Assembly: GCA_018332375.1 (NCBI GenBank)
Contig: BOPV01000001.1
Span: 3,596,001-3,660,000, forward strand
Length of the DNA stretch: 64,000 nt
Reading direction: 5' to 3'
DNA from: Roseiterribacter gracilis
Lineage (GTDB): Bacteria; Pseudomonadota; Alphaproteobacteria; BOG-932; Roseiterribacteraceae
The notes below the pieces were generated by a model, which saw only the letters and a program-made list of their open reading frames with translations, did no database searches and was not told where the DNA came from. The translations under genes and the position numbers were made by a program. Shown here one piece after another: positions 1-7,630 of the stretch (its first letter is position 1; each line of letters starts with the position of its first letter).

Positions 1-1
1 G

Positions 2-370
2 CGCACGGTCGCAATCGCCGATGCGGTGATGAGTCTCGACAATGTGCTGGCGATCGCCGCAGTGGCGCAGAATTCGATGGCGCTGCTGATCCTCGGCCTC
101 GCGATTTCCATTCCGCTGATCGTTGCGGGCGCGTCGTTGATCATGCGACTGCTCGACAGGCTGCCGTTGTTGGTCTGGGCCGGCGCAGCCCTGCTCGGCT
201 GGATTGCGGGCGACATGATGATGACCGATCCGGTTTTGCTGTGGCGCCTCGATCCGACGTTGGTTGCAAGCGCGGAACTGCCCGCGGCCGGACTTTGTGC
301 GCTGCTGGTTCTGGCAATCGCTGTGTTGTTGCGCCGCCGGTCGCGCGGCGAATTCTCGTCTGGCGTGTAG
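2..370 (+). CDS. TerC-family integral membrane protein, 3' part
   Basis: The reading frame enters from the left edge, so the N-terminus is missing. The visible part begins RTVAIADAVMSLDNVLAIAA, matching the acidic A-D-x-x-M-S-L-D-N-V signature of TerC/YjbE-type membrane proteins, which are linked to metal ion (manganese, tellurite) homeostasis. Three to four hydrophobic segments follow and the protein ends in a basic tail (LLRRRSRGEF). The family is known; the transported substrate here is inferred only loosely. The first ATG in frame, at 26, lies inside the conserved signature and is unlikely to be the true start. Confidence 0.75.
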   Translation, partial: RTVAIADAVMSLDNVLAIAAVAQNSMALLILGLAISIPLIVAGASLIMRLLDRLPLLVWAGAALLGWIAGDMMMTDPVLLWRLDPTLVASAELPAAGLCALLVLAIAVLLRRRSRGEFSSGV

Positions 371-479
371 CTTTTCGCGCATCACGTCCGGAACCTGCCT
401 GGACCTGCGCCGCAAGATCGGGCGACATGGTTGCGCCCGCAAAGCAGGGCAAAGAAAAAGGCCTAAAGGGGAAATGCCG

Positions 480-1355
480 ATGAATCGTCGACAGGTTCTG
501 TGCGCGCTGGTGGCGCTGCTATTTGCGCTGCCTGCTGCGGCTGCTGAATTCAAATCCGACCGGATTGTCGTGACCGTCGAAGGATCAGGTCCCGACGTCG
601 TGCTGATTCCCGGCCTGACGTCGTCGCCACGCGTATGGATGTCGACGGTGCAGGCGATGCCCGGCTATCGCTATCACCTGGTGCAGCTGCGCGGCTTTGC
701 CGGTCTGGCTGCTGAAGGCAACGCGCAAGGTCTGGTGACCGCGCAGTCGGCCGAAGAAATCGCGCGCTATATCAGCGAACAGAAATTGAAAGCGCCGGCG
801 GTCGTTGGTCATTCGATGGGCGGCACGATGGCGATGATGATCGCCGAACGTCACCCGGCCGACGTCGGCAAGGTGATGGTCGTCGACATGATGCCGTTCA
901 TCGGTGCGCTCTTCGGCCCGCCCGGCACCACGGCGGAAAGCGTCAAGCCGGCCGCCGACCAGGTCAAAGCCAGTCTCGAAGCATCAACCGGCGACGCGCG
1001 CAAGGCGCGGATCGAACAAACCATCGCGGGCATGATGAAAAACGAAAGTCAGCGCGCCTTCGCCATCCGCGATGGAATCGACAGCGACCCGGGTGTCGGC
1101 GCGCGCGCAATGCACGAGCTGATCACCACCGACCTGCGTCCCGATCTGACCAAGATCAAAGTGCCGATGACGGTGCTGTATGTGAAACAACCCGGCATGC
1201 CGCTCACCGACGAGCAGCTCGACGGATTTTACAAGGCGTCCTACGCGCCGGTGCCGCAGATCAAATTGATGCGCATTCCGGACAGTTATCACTTCATCAT
1301 GCAAGACGCGCCGCAGCGTTTCCAAAGCGAGCTGAAAACCTTCCTCGCATCGTAA
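480..1355 (+). CDS. secreted alpha/beta hydrolase
   Basis: This 291-residue protein has a cleavable signal peptide (MNRRQVLCALVALLFALPAAAA), so it should act in the periplasm. The fold is an alpha/beta hydrolase: the nucleophile elbow VVGHSMGG places Ser112, the oxyanion region is LIPGLTSSPRVW, and the catalytic His is about residue 271 (SYHFIMQDAP). Substrate unknown. I chose the ATG at 480 because AAAGGGGA ends seven bases before it; the ATG at 474 would leave almost no spacing. The gene stands alone and ends at a good intrinsic terminator. Confidence 0.85.
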   Translation: MNRRQVLCALVALLFALPAAAAEFKSDRIVVTVEGSGPDVVLIPGLTSSPRVWMSTVQAMPGYRYHLVQLRGFAGLAAEGNAQGLVTAQSAEEIARYISEQKLKAPAVVGHSMGGTMAMMIAERHPADVGKVMVVDMMPFIGALFGPPGTTAESVKPAADQVKASLEASTGDARKARIEQTIAGMMKNESQRAFAIRDGIDSDPGVGARAMHELITTDLRPDLTKIKVPMTVLYVKQPGMPLTDEQLDGFYKASYAPVPQIKLMRIPDSYHFIMQDAPQRFQSELKTFLAS

Positions 1356-1362
1356 CAACAGG

Positions 1363-1391
1363 GGCCGGTCTCGCAAGCGACCGGCCTTTTT
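1363..1391 (+). terminator. intrinsic terminator after the alpha/beta hydrolase
   Basis: A perfect 8-bp stem (GGCCGGTC at 1363-1370 with GACCGGCC at 1379-1386) around an 8-base loop is followed directly by TTTTT. It starts 7 bases after the hydrolase stop codon and separates it from the pirin gene. Confidence 0.9.
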
Positions 1392-1404
1392 GTTATAGCG
1401 GGGT

Positions 1405-2298
1405 ATGTCCGAACTTCTTCCCCCGTCGATCGAGAACGTCATCGTGCCGCGTGCACGAGACATTGGTGGTTTTGAAGTGCGGCGCGCATTGCCGCACCAG
1501 CATCGGCAAATGGTCGGCCCGTTCATCTTCTTCGATCAGATGGGGCCGGCGCGCATTCAGCCGGGCCACGGGATCGACGTGCGGCCGCACCCGCATATCG
1601 GTCTCGCGACCGTCACCTATTTGTTCGAAGGCGAAATCCTGCATCGCGACACGTTGGGGTCGGTGCAGAAGATCCGGCCCGGCGCGATCAACTGGATGAC
1701 TGCCGGGCGCGGCATCGCGCATTCCGAGCGCAGCGACCTGACTTGGCGCGAAAAGGGCGGTCCGGTCTGGGGCATTCAGACCTGGGTCGCGCTGCCGAAA
1801 GCGCAGGAAGAAACCGAACCGGATTTCGTGCATTACGCCGACGCGACCTTGCCGGTGTTCGACGCCGACTCGGCGCGGCTGCGCGTATTGACGGGAACGT
1901 TCGCAGGCGTGACCTCGCCGGTCACGACCTTGCACGACACGTTGTATGTCGACGTGCAGCTTGGCGCTGCGTCGCGATTCCAGATTCCGGGCGACGCAGC
2001 CGAAGACCGGGCGATCTATGTCGTCGACGGCACGATCGAAATTGGCGGCGTCAAATTCGAGTCCGGCCAGATGCTGCTGTTGCGTGCCGGCGACGAAATC
2101 ATCGTCGATGCAGCCGGTGCCAATGCGGCGCGCATTCTATTGTTGGGTGGTGCCACCATGGATGGGCCGCGGCACATCTGGTGGAACTTCGTCTCGTCGT
2201 CGCAGGACCGGATCAACGCCGCCAAAGCCGACTGGAAAGCGGGCAAGTTCGGACAAGTGCCGGGCGAGACCGAATTCATCCCGCTTCCGGAGTCGTAA
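1405..2298 (+). CDS. pirin family protein
   Basis: A 297-residue bicupin of the pirin family. The metal ligands of the N-terminal cupin are visible: His62 and His64 in RPHPHIG, and His106 and Glu108 in GIAHSERS. Bacterial pirins bind iron and some show quercetinase activity; the role here is not shown by sequence. The gene begins shortly after the preceding terminator and its 3' end overlaps by 23 bases the 3' end of the convergent FUSC transporter gene. Confidence 0.9.
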   Translation: MSELLPPSIENVIVPRARDIGGFEVRRALPHQHRQMVGPFIFFDQMGPARIQPGHGIDVRPHPHIGLATVTYLFEGEILHRDTLGSVQKIRPGAINWMTAGRGIAHSERSDLTWREKGGPVWGIQTWVALPKAQEETEPDFVHYADATLPVFDADSARLRVLTGTFAGVTSPVTTLHDTLYVDVQLGAASRFQIPGDAAEDRAIYVVDGTIEIGGVKFESGQMLLLRAGDEIIVDAAGANAARILLLGGATMDGPRHIWWNFVSSSQDRINAAKADWKAGKFGQVPGETEFIPLPES

Positions 2299-3268
2299 TC
2301 TCGTCTTTCCCTTCGCGCTGTTCGCTGGCGCGGTCGGCAAGGTCGATCAGGTCACGGCGCAAGGTTTCGGCGGCGAACGACAAGGCCAGCACGCCCGGCG
2401 CGTCGTTCAGCTTCGCAATCACCGTATCCAGCGCGGCGTAGTCGCCGCCGCGTTCACCGGCGCGTAGCCGCGCGGCTTTGGCGTGCAGCGCGTCGCGTGC
2501 AGCGGCTGCGGCCTCGGCGACCAGATCGGCGGGCAGCGCGCTCAATTGATGCGCAACGCGATCGAGAATTGCGACGTCGCTGCGCAGACGACGCACGGTG
2601 CGCACGATCGGTGTCGGGTCGGGTGCCGGCGTACCCACCCCGATCCGTTCGCGTTTGGCTTCGGTCGTTGCCGTGCTGAGCGCGGTGAGGCCGGCGCGCA
2701 CCTTGGCTTGCAGCTCTTCGATGAAGGCGAGATCGCGCGGGCTGGCGAGATGCGCCGCTGCGAGATCGCCCAGCAACGCAACCGTGTCGGCTGCATGCAC
2801 CAGCAATTGGCGCGACGCGTGGGTCGGCAGAAAGGTCAAACTGACCAGCACGCCGATGATCGTACCCAACATGATTTCGGCGATACGTTCGCCGGCGGCA
2901 AGGAACGGCGACTGGCCCGGTGTCGTCGCCAGCAACACGATCACCGCCGTAACCGGCGCAACGCGAAAGGTCGCGCGCTTGGCTGCGATCAGCGCCAGCG
3001 GTGCAACGGTGAGCGGCAGCAACCAGCCGAGCGAGAAAGCGTAGGTGATGTACGCCCAGGCAGCGACGGCGCCGACCACGGCGCCCAACATCGTGCCCAG
3101 CACGCGATCGATTCCGGTTGCGATACTGCCGCCCAGACTCGCCTGCACGACAAGCAGCGCGGTGATCACCGCCCACCAAGCTTGCGGCAGATCGAATTGG
3201 ACCGCGACGAACCAGGCCAGCGCGGTTGCAGCAGCGACGCGAGCTGCCAGGCGCAACCGGTCACGCAT
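2276..3268 (-). CDS. FUSC family membrane transporter
   Basis: This 330-residue protein begins with paired hydrophobic helices and the motif QAWWAVITALLVVQASLGGS, typical of the fusaric acid resistance/aromatic acid exporter (FUSC) family. About six membrane segments lie in the first half (to about residue 150), followed by a cytoplasmic, helix-rich C-terminal half. It is the last gene of the long minus-strand run; its ATG overlaps the TGA of the upstream gene by one base (TGATG). Export of an aromatic acid or similar anion is a family-level inference. Confidence 0.8.
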   Translation of the reverse strand: MRDRLRLAARVAAATALAWFVAVQFDLPQAWWAVITALLVVQASLGGSIATGIDRVLGTMLGAVVGAVAAWAYITYAFSLGWLLPLTVAPLALIAAKRATFRVAPVTAVIVLLATTPGQSPFLAAGERIAEIMLGTIIGVLVSLTFLPTHASRQLLVHAADTVALLGDLAAAHLASPRDLAFIEELQAKVRAGLTALSTATTEAKRERIGVGTPAPDPTPIVRTVRRLRSDVAILDRVAHQLSALPADLVAEAAAAARDALHAKAARLRAGERGGDYAALDTVIAKLNDAPGVLALSFAAETLRRDLIDLADRASEQREGKDEITTPEAG

Positions 3269-4731
3269 CAGTCAACCTGCAGCCAGACAGGCCAACGCAG
3301 TCCCAGATGTTGGCGCTGCGCGCGCGCCGCCGGCTCGCCGCGCAGATCGAGCTGATCCAACGGCACGACAAGTTCGCCTGGCTGGATCGGCCGCGTGAAA
3401 ATGAAGCGCGTGTGATCTTGCCAAGCGGTGGCGTGAATCTCGCGACCGCGCAACAGGCTGGCGCCGTCTTTGGTAACGCCGACCAGATCCCAGCTCGGAC
3501 TGTGCAAGGTCGCGCCGTCGAGGTCGATCGCGTCGGCCTTGTCGCCCGCCAAGGTGATGCGCAGTGCGGCTTCGTCATGCGCCACTGCGACCGGCACGTT
3601 GCGCATATGCCAGCCGGCGCAGCCGACCACGATTGCTGCCAGCAATGCAGCAAGTGCGGGCGCGGCACGTCCGTTGCGCGCCGCTGCAAAAGGTGTCGCG
3701 ACCGCCAACAGCGCGAAATACGGGTAAGTCCATTTGAGGTAATGAACGAGCCCGTAGCGAAACAAGTTCGCGGGCGTCAGGTCGTTGAACGCGGCATAGG
3801 CGAGTACGTGCAGCACAAGCGCGACTGCGATTGCCGCCAGCGCGTTCGATCCCGCAACCAGCGCCAAGGCGCAGCCAGCCAGACCGAGAAACAGCCACGG
3901 CTCGTGCGCCAACATGGTTTCGTGCGGCAGGCCGAACGACGAACCATCGGTCCACAGTGCGACGAACTTTCCAATCGCCGTCGCGGGCGACAGGCCCGGG
4001 CGCGATCCGTCGGCAAGCCGGTAATAGTCGCCCAACGCATTGCCCCAGACCGCAAGATCGAACGCGACCAAGGCCAGCACCGGCACGAGCGTGCCGAACG
4101 CAAGCTTGGCCAGCGTATCCAGGCGCGGCGCTTCGGCGTCGCGCAGCAACGACGGCAACCGCACCAGCACGAGAAAGGCCGCCGGCATCGCATCGAGCGG
4201 GCGTGTTGTCGCCAGCAGGCCCAGCAACAGTCCGATCACGATCGGCCGCACGCGTGCAGCGGCGCAGCTTGCGTAGATCAGCAACGCAACCAAGGTCGCC
4301 GCCGGCGTCGTCGTCCACGGCACGACCCAATGTTCGACGATCGGCCGCGCGCATACGGTCGCAACGAACAGCGTGACCGCGACCACGGGCGCCACAAACC
4401 GTTCGGCGGTGCGCACGAAGGCCAGTGCGAAGACCAGAAAACAGAGCAGGTCGACAGGCTGGAAGGCGAAGGTCGGCGACACGCCCAGCTTGATCGCCAG
4501 CGCACCCAGCGCGGGATAGAGCGGCGGATAGAAAAACCCTTTGGGATCGATCGCACCGCGCGCGATCTGCAGCGCCTGATCGAGATAGTGCGACTGGTCG
4601 AACCAAACCGTCCAACCCGGTGCAACGCCGCGCGGCAGACCAGGATGCGCCAGCAACAACACGACCCACAGCGCCGCCAGCGGCAATAGCAGCCAGGCGG
4701 CGGGAAAGGTTTCGCGTTCTTCGCGTTTCAT
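3268..4731 (-). CDS. GT-C-like multi-pass membrane protein
   Basis: This 487-residue protein has about ten hydrophobic segments. After the first helix comes a loop with FDQSHYLDQALQIARG, the acidic D-x-x-x-Y-L arrangement typical of the first periplasmic loop in GT-C glycosyltransferases (ArnT/PMT type), and YPPLYPALGALA resembles that fold too. A soluble C-terminal region of about 120 residues follows. It is probably a lipid-linked-sugar glycosyltransferase, but donor and acceptor are unknown. Its start overlaps the mocA stop (ATGA), which is a surprising partner for such a protein. Confidence 0.6.
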   Translation of the reverse strand: MKREERETFPAAWLLLPLAALWVVLLLAHPGLPRGVAPGWTVWFDQSHYLDQALQIARGAIDPKGFFYPPLYPALGALAIKLGVSPTFAFQPVDLLCFLVFALAFVRTAERFVAPVVAVTLFVATVCARPIVEHWVVPWTTTPAATLVALLIYASCAAARVRPIVIGLLLGLLATTRPLDAMPAAFLVLVRLPSLLRDAEAPRLDTLAKLAFGTLVPVLALVAFDLAVWGNALGDYYRLADGSRPGLSPATAIGKFVALWTDGSSFGLPHETMLAHEPWLFLGLAGCALALVAGSNALAAIAVALVLHVLAYAAFNDLTPANLFRYGLVHYLKWTYPYFALLAVATPFAAARNGRAAPALAALLAAIVVGCAGWHMRNVPVAVAHDEAALRITLAGDKADAIDLDGATLHSPSWDLVGVTKDGASLLRGREIHATAWQDHTRFIFTRPIQPGELVVPLDQLDLRGEPAARAQRQHLGLRWPVWLQVD

Positions 4732-5306
4732 GCGCGGGCCAGATCCTCTGCTGTGTCGAGATCGCGCAGCACGCCGGGATCATCGATCTCGATGCGCAGT
4801 AGCTTGTCGCCCAACGAGTCGAGGAGCGCGCGTGCGCCTTTGTCGCCGGTAAGTTTCATCGTCGCGTCGAACAAGCTCCGCCCCAACAGAACCGGATTTC
4901 CCGGCTGGCCGCGATAGAGCGGTTGCACCGCGTCGTGCAGCGCCGGATCGAACGCATCGATCAGCGCGTTCAAGGTTGCGACCTGCACATACGGCATGTC
5001 GCCGAGCAGCACCAACACGCCGTCATGGTCGGGCGGGACTTCGCCCAAGCCCGCGGCGAGCGAGCGGGACATGCCGTCGCTCCAATGGCTGCTGAGCACG
5101 GTGATGACTTCGAAATGCGCGTAGGTCTCGCTGACGCGCAGCGAGTCGTTGCCGACGACGACGATGATCGGAAGCGCCTTCGACTTGGTCGCGGTTTCGA
5201 CCGTGCGCGCGATCATAGGCACGCCGCCGACCGGTGCAACAAGCTTGGTGGTGCCGGCCCGGCGCGACGCACCGGCGGCAAGAATGAGTGCGGCGATCGA
5301 CGGCAT
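4728..5306 (-). CDS. mocA: molybdenum cofactor cytidylyltransferase-like protein
   Basis: A 192-residue nucleotidyltransferase with the MobA/MocA Rossmann signature LILAAGASRRAGTTKLVAPV near the N-terminus, a DMPY loop (LLGDMPYVQV) that binds metal and nucleotide, and GQPGNPVLLGR further on. The separation LAAGASRRxGxxK and GNPV fit MocA-type enzymes, which make molybdopterin cytosine dinucleotide from Mo-molybdopterin and CTP. The start at 5306 is chosen because the upstream in-frame sequence is not conserved-looking. Elsewhere this domain is often fused to the molybdopterin-binding protein that here stands alone at 19841-20785. Confidence 0.8.
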   Translation of the reverse strand: MPSIAALILAAGASRRAGTTKLVAPVGGVPMIARTVETATKSKALPIIVVVGNDSLRVSETYAHFEVITVLSSHWSDGMSRSLAAGLGEVPPDHDGVLVLLGDMPYVQVATLNALIDAFDPALHDAVQPLYRGQPGNPVLLGRSLFDATMKLTGDKGARALLDSLGDKLLRIEIDDPGVLRDLDTAEDLARA

Positions 5307-5337
5307 GGAGGCGGTGTGGCGTGCCGCCGCTGGAACG

Positions 5338-6369
5338 TCAACCTTGGCGGGCCGCCCACAGACGTTCGGCGTCGCGGTCGGCCGCATTCGGATCGTCGGC
5401 CCTGCCCAGCGCGCGCAAAGCCAACCCAATTGTACCGATCACGACGGCGCGACCGCGCGGATGTTCGCTGTCGCCGCGCCAGGTTGCGGCCAGATCGTCG
5501 AGCGTGCCCGGCGACGCTTCATCGCGCGTCAGCAAGGCGGCGAAAGATTCGTCGCTGCGCGTACCCGCGACGAACAGACCGGCTGCAACCGGTTTGGTCG
5601 GTGCGCGTTCGGCTTCGCCGCCAGCACCTTTGACGACCAGCAGCCGCTTGCGACCAAGTCGCTGCGCGACGCCGAGATGCACGTCGATATAGGGCGGATG
5701 AAACACGCCATCGACCGATGCCGCCGCGTCGAACGGATCGAGCAACCGCGCCACCGTATTCACCGGCGAGCGCAGCCCCAGCTTGCGGCGCAGCTCCAGC
5801 AGCTCGTCCAGCTTGGGCGACAGACGTTCGATCGGCAGATAGGCGAACCCGGTGCGCGCGATCTGCGCCTGCGCGTCGGCAAAGTCACTGGCTGCGTCAC
5901 GATCCAGCACGCGCAGCGCATCGGCGACGGTGGGGCCGCTGCTGAACCGGTTCGATCCATGCATCGCGACGCGGATGCCGGCGCGCGCCAACGCCAGGGC
6001 TGCGAGCAAGAACCATGGAACGTCGCGCGTTTTGCCGGCGCCGTAGGACGGCCAGTCGAGATCGACCGCGCCTTGCGTTGGAGTGGGCAGGCGTTGGCGT
6101 GCTGCTTCGACCAGCCCCGCAATCTCGTCGGAATCTTCGCCGCGATAGCGCAGCAACATCAGGAAGGCGCCGACCTGCACCGGTTCGGCTAGCTCGTCGA
6201 GCACCAGGCCGAACGCTTCGCGCGCCTCCTCGCGCGTCAGCGCGCGCGAACGCCCCGGGCCACGGCCCAGCGTGGCGACGAATTCGGAAAAACGGGCGAC
6301 GCCCAAATTTTCAGGGGGTGAATCAGGCGGCTGCACGCGCCATCGTCGCACGCTCGGCTGCAAGCGCAA
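5338..6369 (-). CDS. TrpD2/YbiB-like glycosyl transferase family protein
   Basis: A 343-residue protein resembling the anthranilate phosphoribosyltransferase fold but of the TrpD2/YbiB branch: an N-terminal helical domain (SRALTREEAREAFGLVLD), GAFLMLLRYRGE and a central SSGPTVADALRVLD region, with no obvious anthranilate site. YbiB-type proteins have been reported to bind nucleic acid; a role in nitrate assimilation is not established. It follows cysG. The ATG at 6369 overlaps cysG by 47 bases; similarity seems to begin near residue 25, so a TTG at 6306, 17 bases beyond the cysG stop, is an equally good start. Confidence 0.7.
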   Translation of the reverse strand: MRLQPSVRRWRVQPPDSPPENLGVARFSEFVATLGRGPGRSRALTREEAREAFGLVLDELAEPVQVGAFLMLLRYRGEDSDEIAGLVEAARQRLPTPTQGAVDLDWPSYGAGKTRDVPWFLLAALALARAGIRVAMHGSNRFSSGPTVADALRVLDRDAASDFADAQAQIARTGFAYLPIERLSPKLDELLELRRKLGLRSPVNTVARLLDPFDAAASVDGVFHPPYIDVHLGVAQRLGRKRLLVVKGAGGEAERAPTKPVAAGLFVAGTRSDESFAALLTRDEASPGTLDDLAATWRGDSEHPRGRAVVIGTIGLALRALGRADDPNAADRDAERLWAARQG

Positions 6370-7630
6370 CGACTTCGCCGATCACGATCAGAACCGGCCC
6401 ATCCGTTTCGCCCAGTCGGTCGGCGATATCGGCCAGAGTCGCGGTGATGCTGCGTTCGCCGTCGCGCGTCGCATTTTCGATCGCGACCACCGGCGTCGAT
6501 GGCGCGCGGCCGGCTTCGATCAGCTTGGCTGCAATCCGACCGATGCCACGTGCACCCATATAGACGGCCAAGGTCGCGTCGCAATTGGCCAGCGCATCCC
6601 AATCATGGTCCAGCGCCGGACCGTCTTTGCCGTGCCCCGTCACCAAGGTCAGGCCGCGCGCGACGCCGCGATGGGTCAGCGGCATTTGCAGACGCGCTGC
6701 AGCGGCGCTGACCGCGGTGATGCCGGGAACGATCTGCACCGGAAAACCAGCGGCAGCCAGCGCATCCAGCTCTTCAGCCGCGCGGCCGAACAGCAACGGA
6801 TCACCGCCTTTCAAGCGCACGACGCGCAGACCTTTGCGCGCCTGCGCGACGAGCAGCCGGTTGATCGCGGCCTGGCTGGCCGAATGCCGGCCGCACCGTT
6901 TGCCGACCGAAATGCGCACCGCTTCGCGTCGCGCCAGGTTCAGCACCGCGTCGCTGACCAGCGCGTCGTGCAGGATCACGTCGGCGCGTTCGATCGCGTG
7001 ACGCGCGACCAAAGTCAGCAACGTCGGATCGCCCGGTCCGGCGCCGACCAAGGCGACTTCGCCGCGCGGGCTCGGATTGCCTGCAAGCCGCCGCGCCAGC
7101 AGCGCATCGGCGCGCAACGAGTCGCCGGCCAACACGGCGCGCGTCTCCGCGCCGTCCAGCACGTCCTGCCACAGGCGGCGGCGCGCATCGCGTCCATGCA
7201 CGCGGCGACGCACGAGATCGCGTTGTTTGCTGCACCAGTCGGCGAGCTTGGCGTAGGCGGGCGGAATGGCGGCTTCGACGCGCGCACGCAGATCGCGCGC
7301 CAGCGCCGGCGCGGTGCCGCCCGACCCGATCGCAACCGTCACCGCGCCGCGCGTGACGATCGCGGGCATCGTCCAGTCGCAAAGATCGGGACGATCGACA
7401 ACATTGACCAACGCACCGGCGGCGCGCGCTGGAGCGAGATAGCGCTCGGGCTGTTCGCAAGCGAGCACGACGAGACGGAAGCCCGCGAAGTCTCGCGTGT
7501 CGGCATGTTGTGTCACGTCGAGACCGGCACTACGCAACAGCGCGACTTTCGCCGTGGCGTCTGGGCCGTCACCGACGACCAGCGCGGTTGCGGTGCGCAG
7601 AAAGATCGGAAATTCAGGCAGCGCGTTCAT
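6323..7630 (-). CDS. cysG: siroheme synthase
   Basis: A 435-residue trifunctional enzyme that makes siroheme, the prosthetic group of the nitrite reductase encoded upstream. The N-terminal part is the precorrin-2 dehydrogenase/ferrochelatase module (VVGDGPDATAKVALL, NVVDRPDLCDWTMPAIV, IGSGGTAPALAR). The C-terminal part is the uroporphyrinogen-III methyltransferase (GAGPGDPTLLTLVA, VVRLKGGDPLLFGR, VPGITAVSAA). The dinucleotide loop is GDGPDA rather than the usual GGGxVA. The start at 7630 has GAGGGAA upstream and overlaps the nasA 3' end by 17 bases, indicating translational coupling. Confidence 0.93.
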   Translation of the reverse strand: MNALPEFPIFLRTATALVVGDGPDATAKVALLRSAGLDVTQHADTRDFAGFRLVVLACEQPERYLAPARAAGALVNVVDRPDLCDWTMPAIVTRGAVTVAIGSGGTAPALARDLRARVEAAIPPAYAKLADWCSKQRDLVRRRVHGRDARRRLWQDVLDGAETRAVLAGDSLRADALLARRLAGNPSPRGEVALVGAGPGDPTLLTLVARHAIERADVILHDALVSDAVLNLARREAVRISVGKRCGRHSASQAAINRLLVAQARKGLRVVRLKGGDPLLFGRAAEELDALAAAGFPVQIVPGITAVSAAAARLQMPLTHRGVARGLTLVTGHGKDGPALDHDWDALANCDATLAVYMGARGIGRIAAKLIEAGRAPSTPVVAIENATRDGERSITATLADIADRLGETDGPVLIVIGEVVALAAERATMARAAA

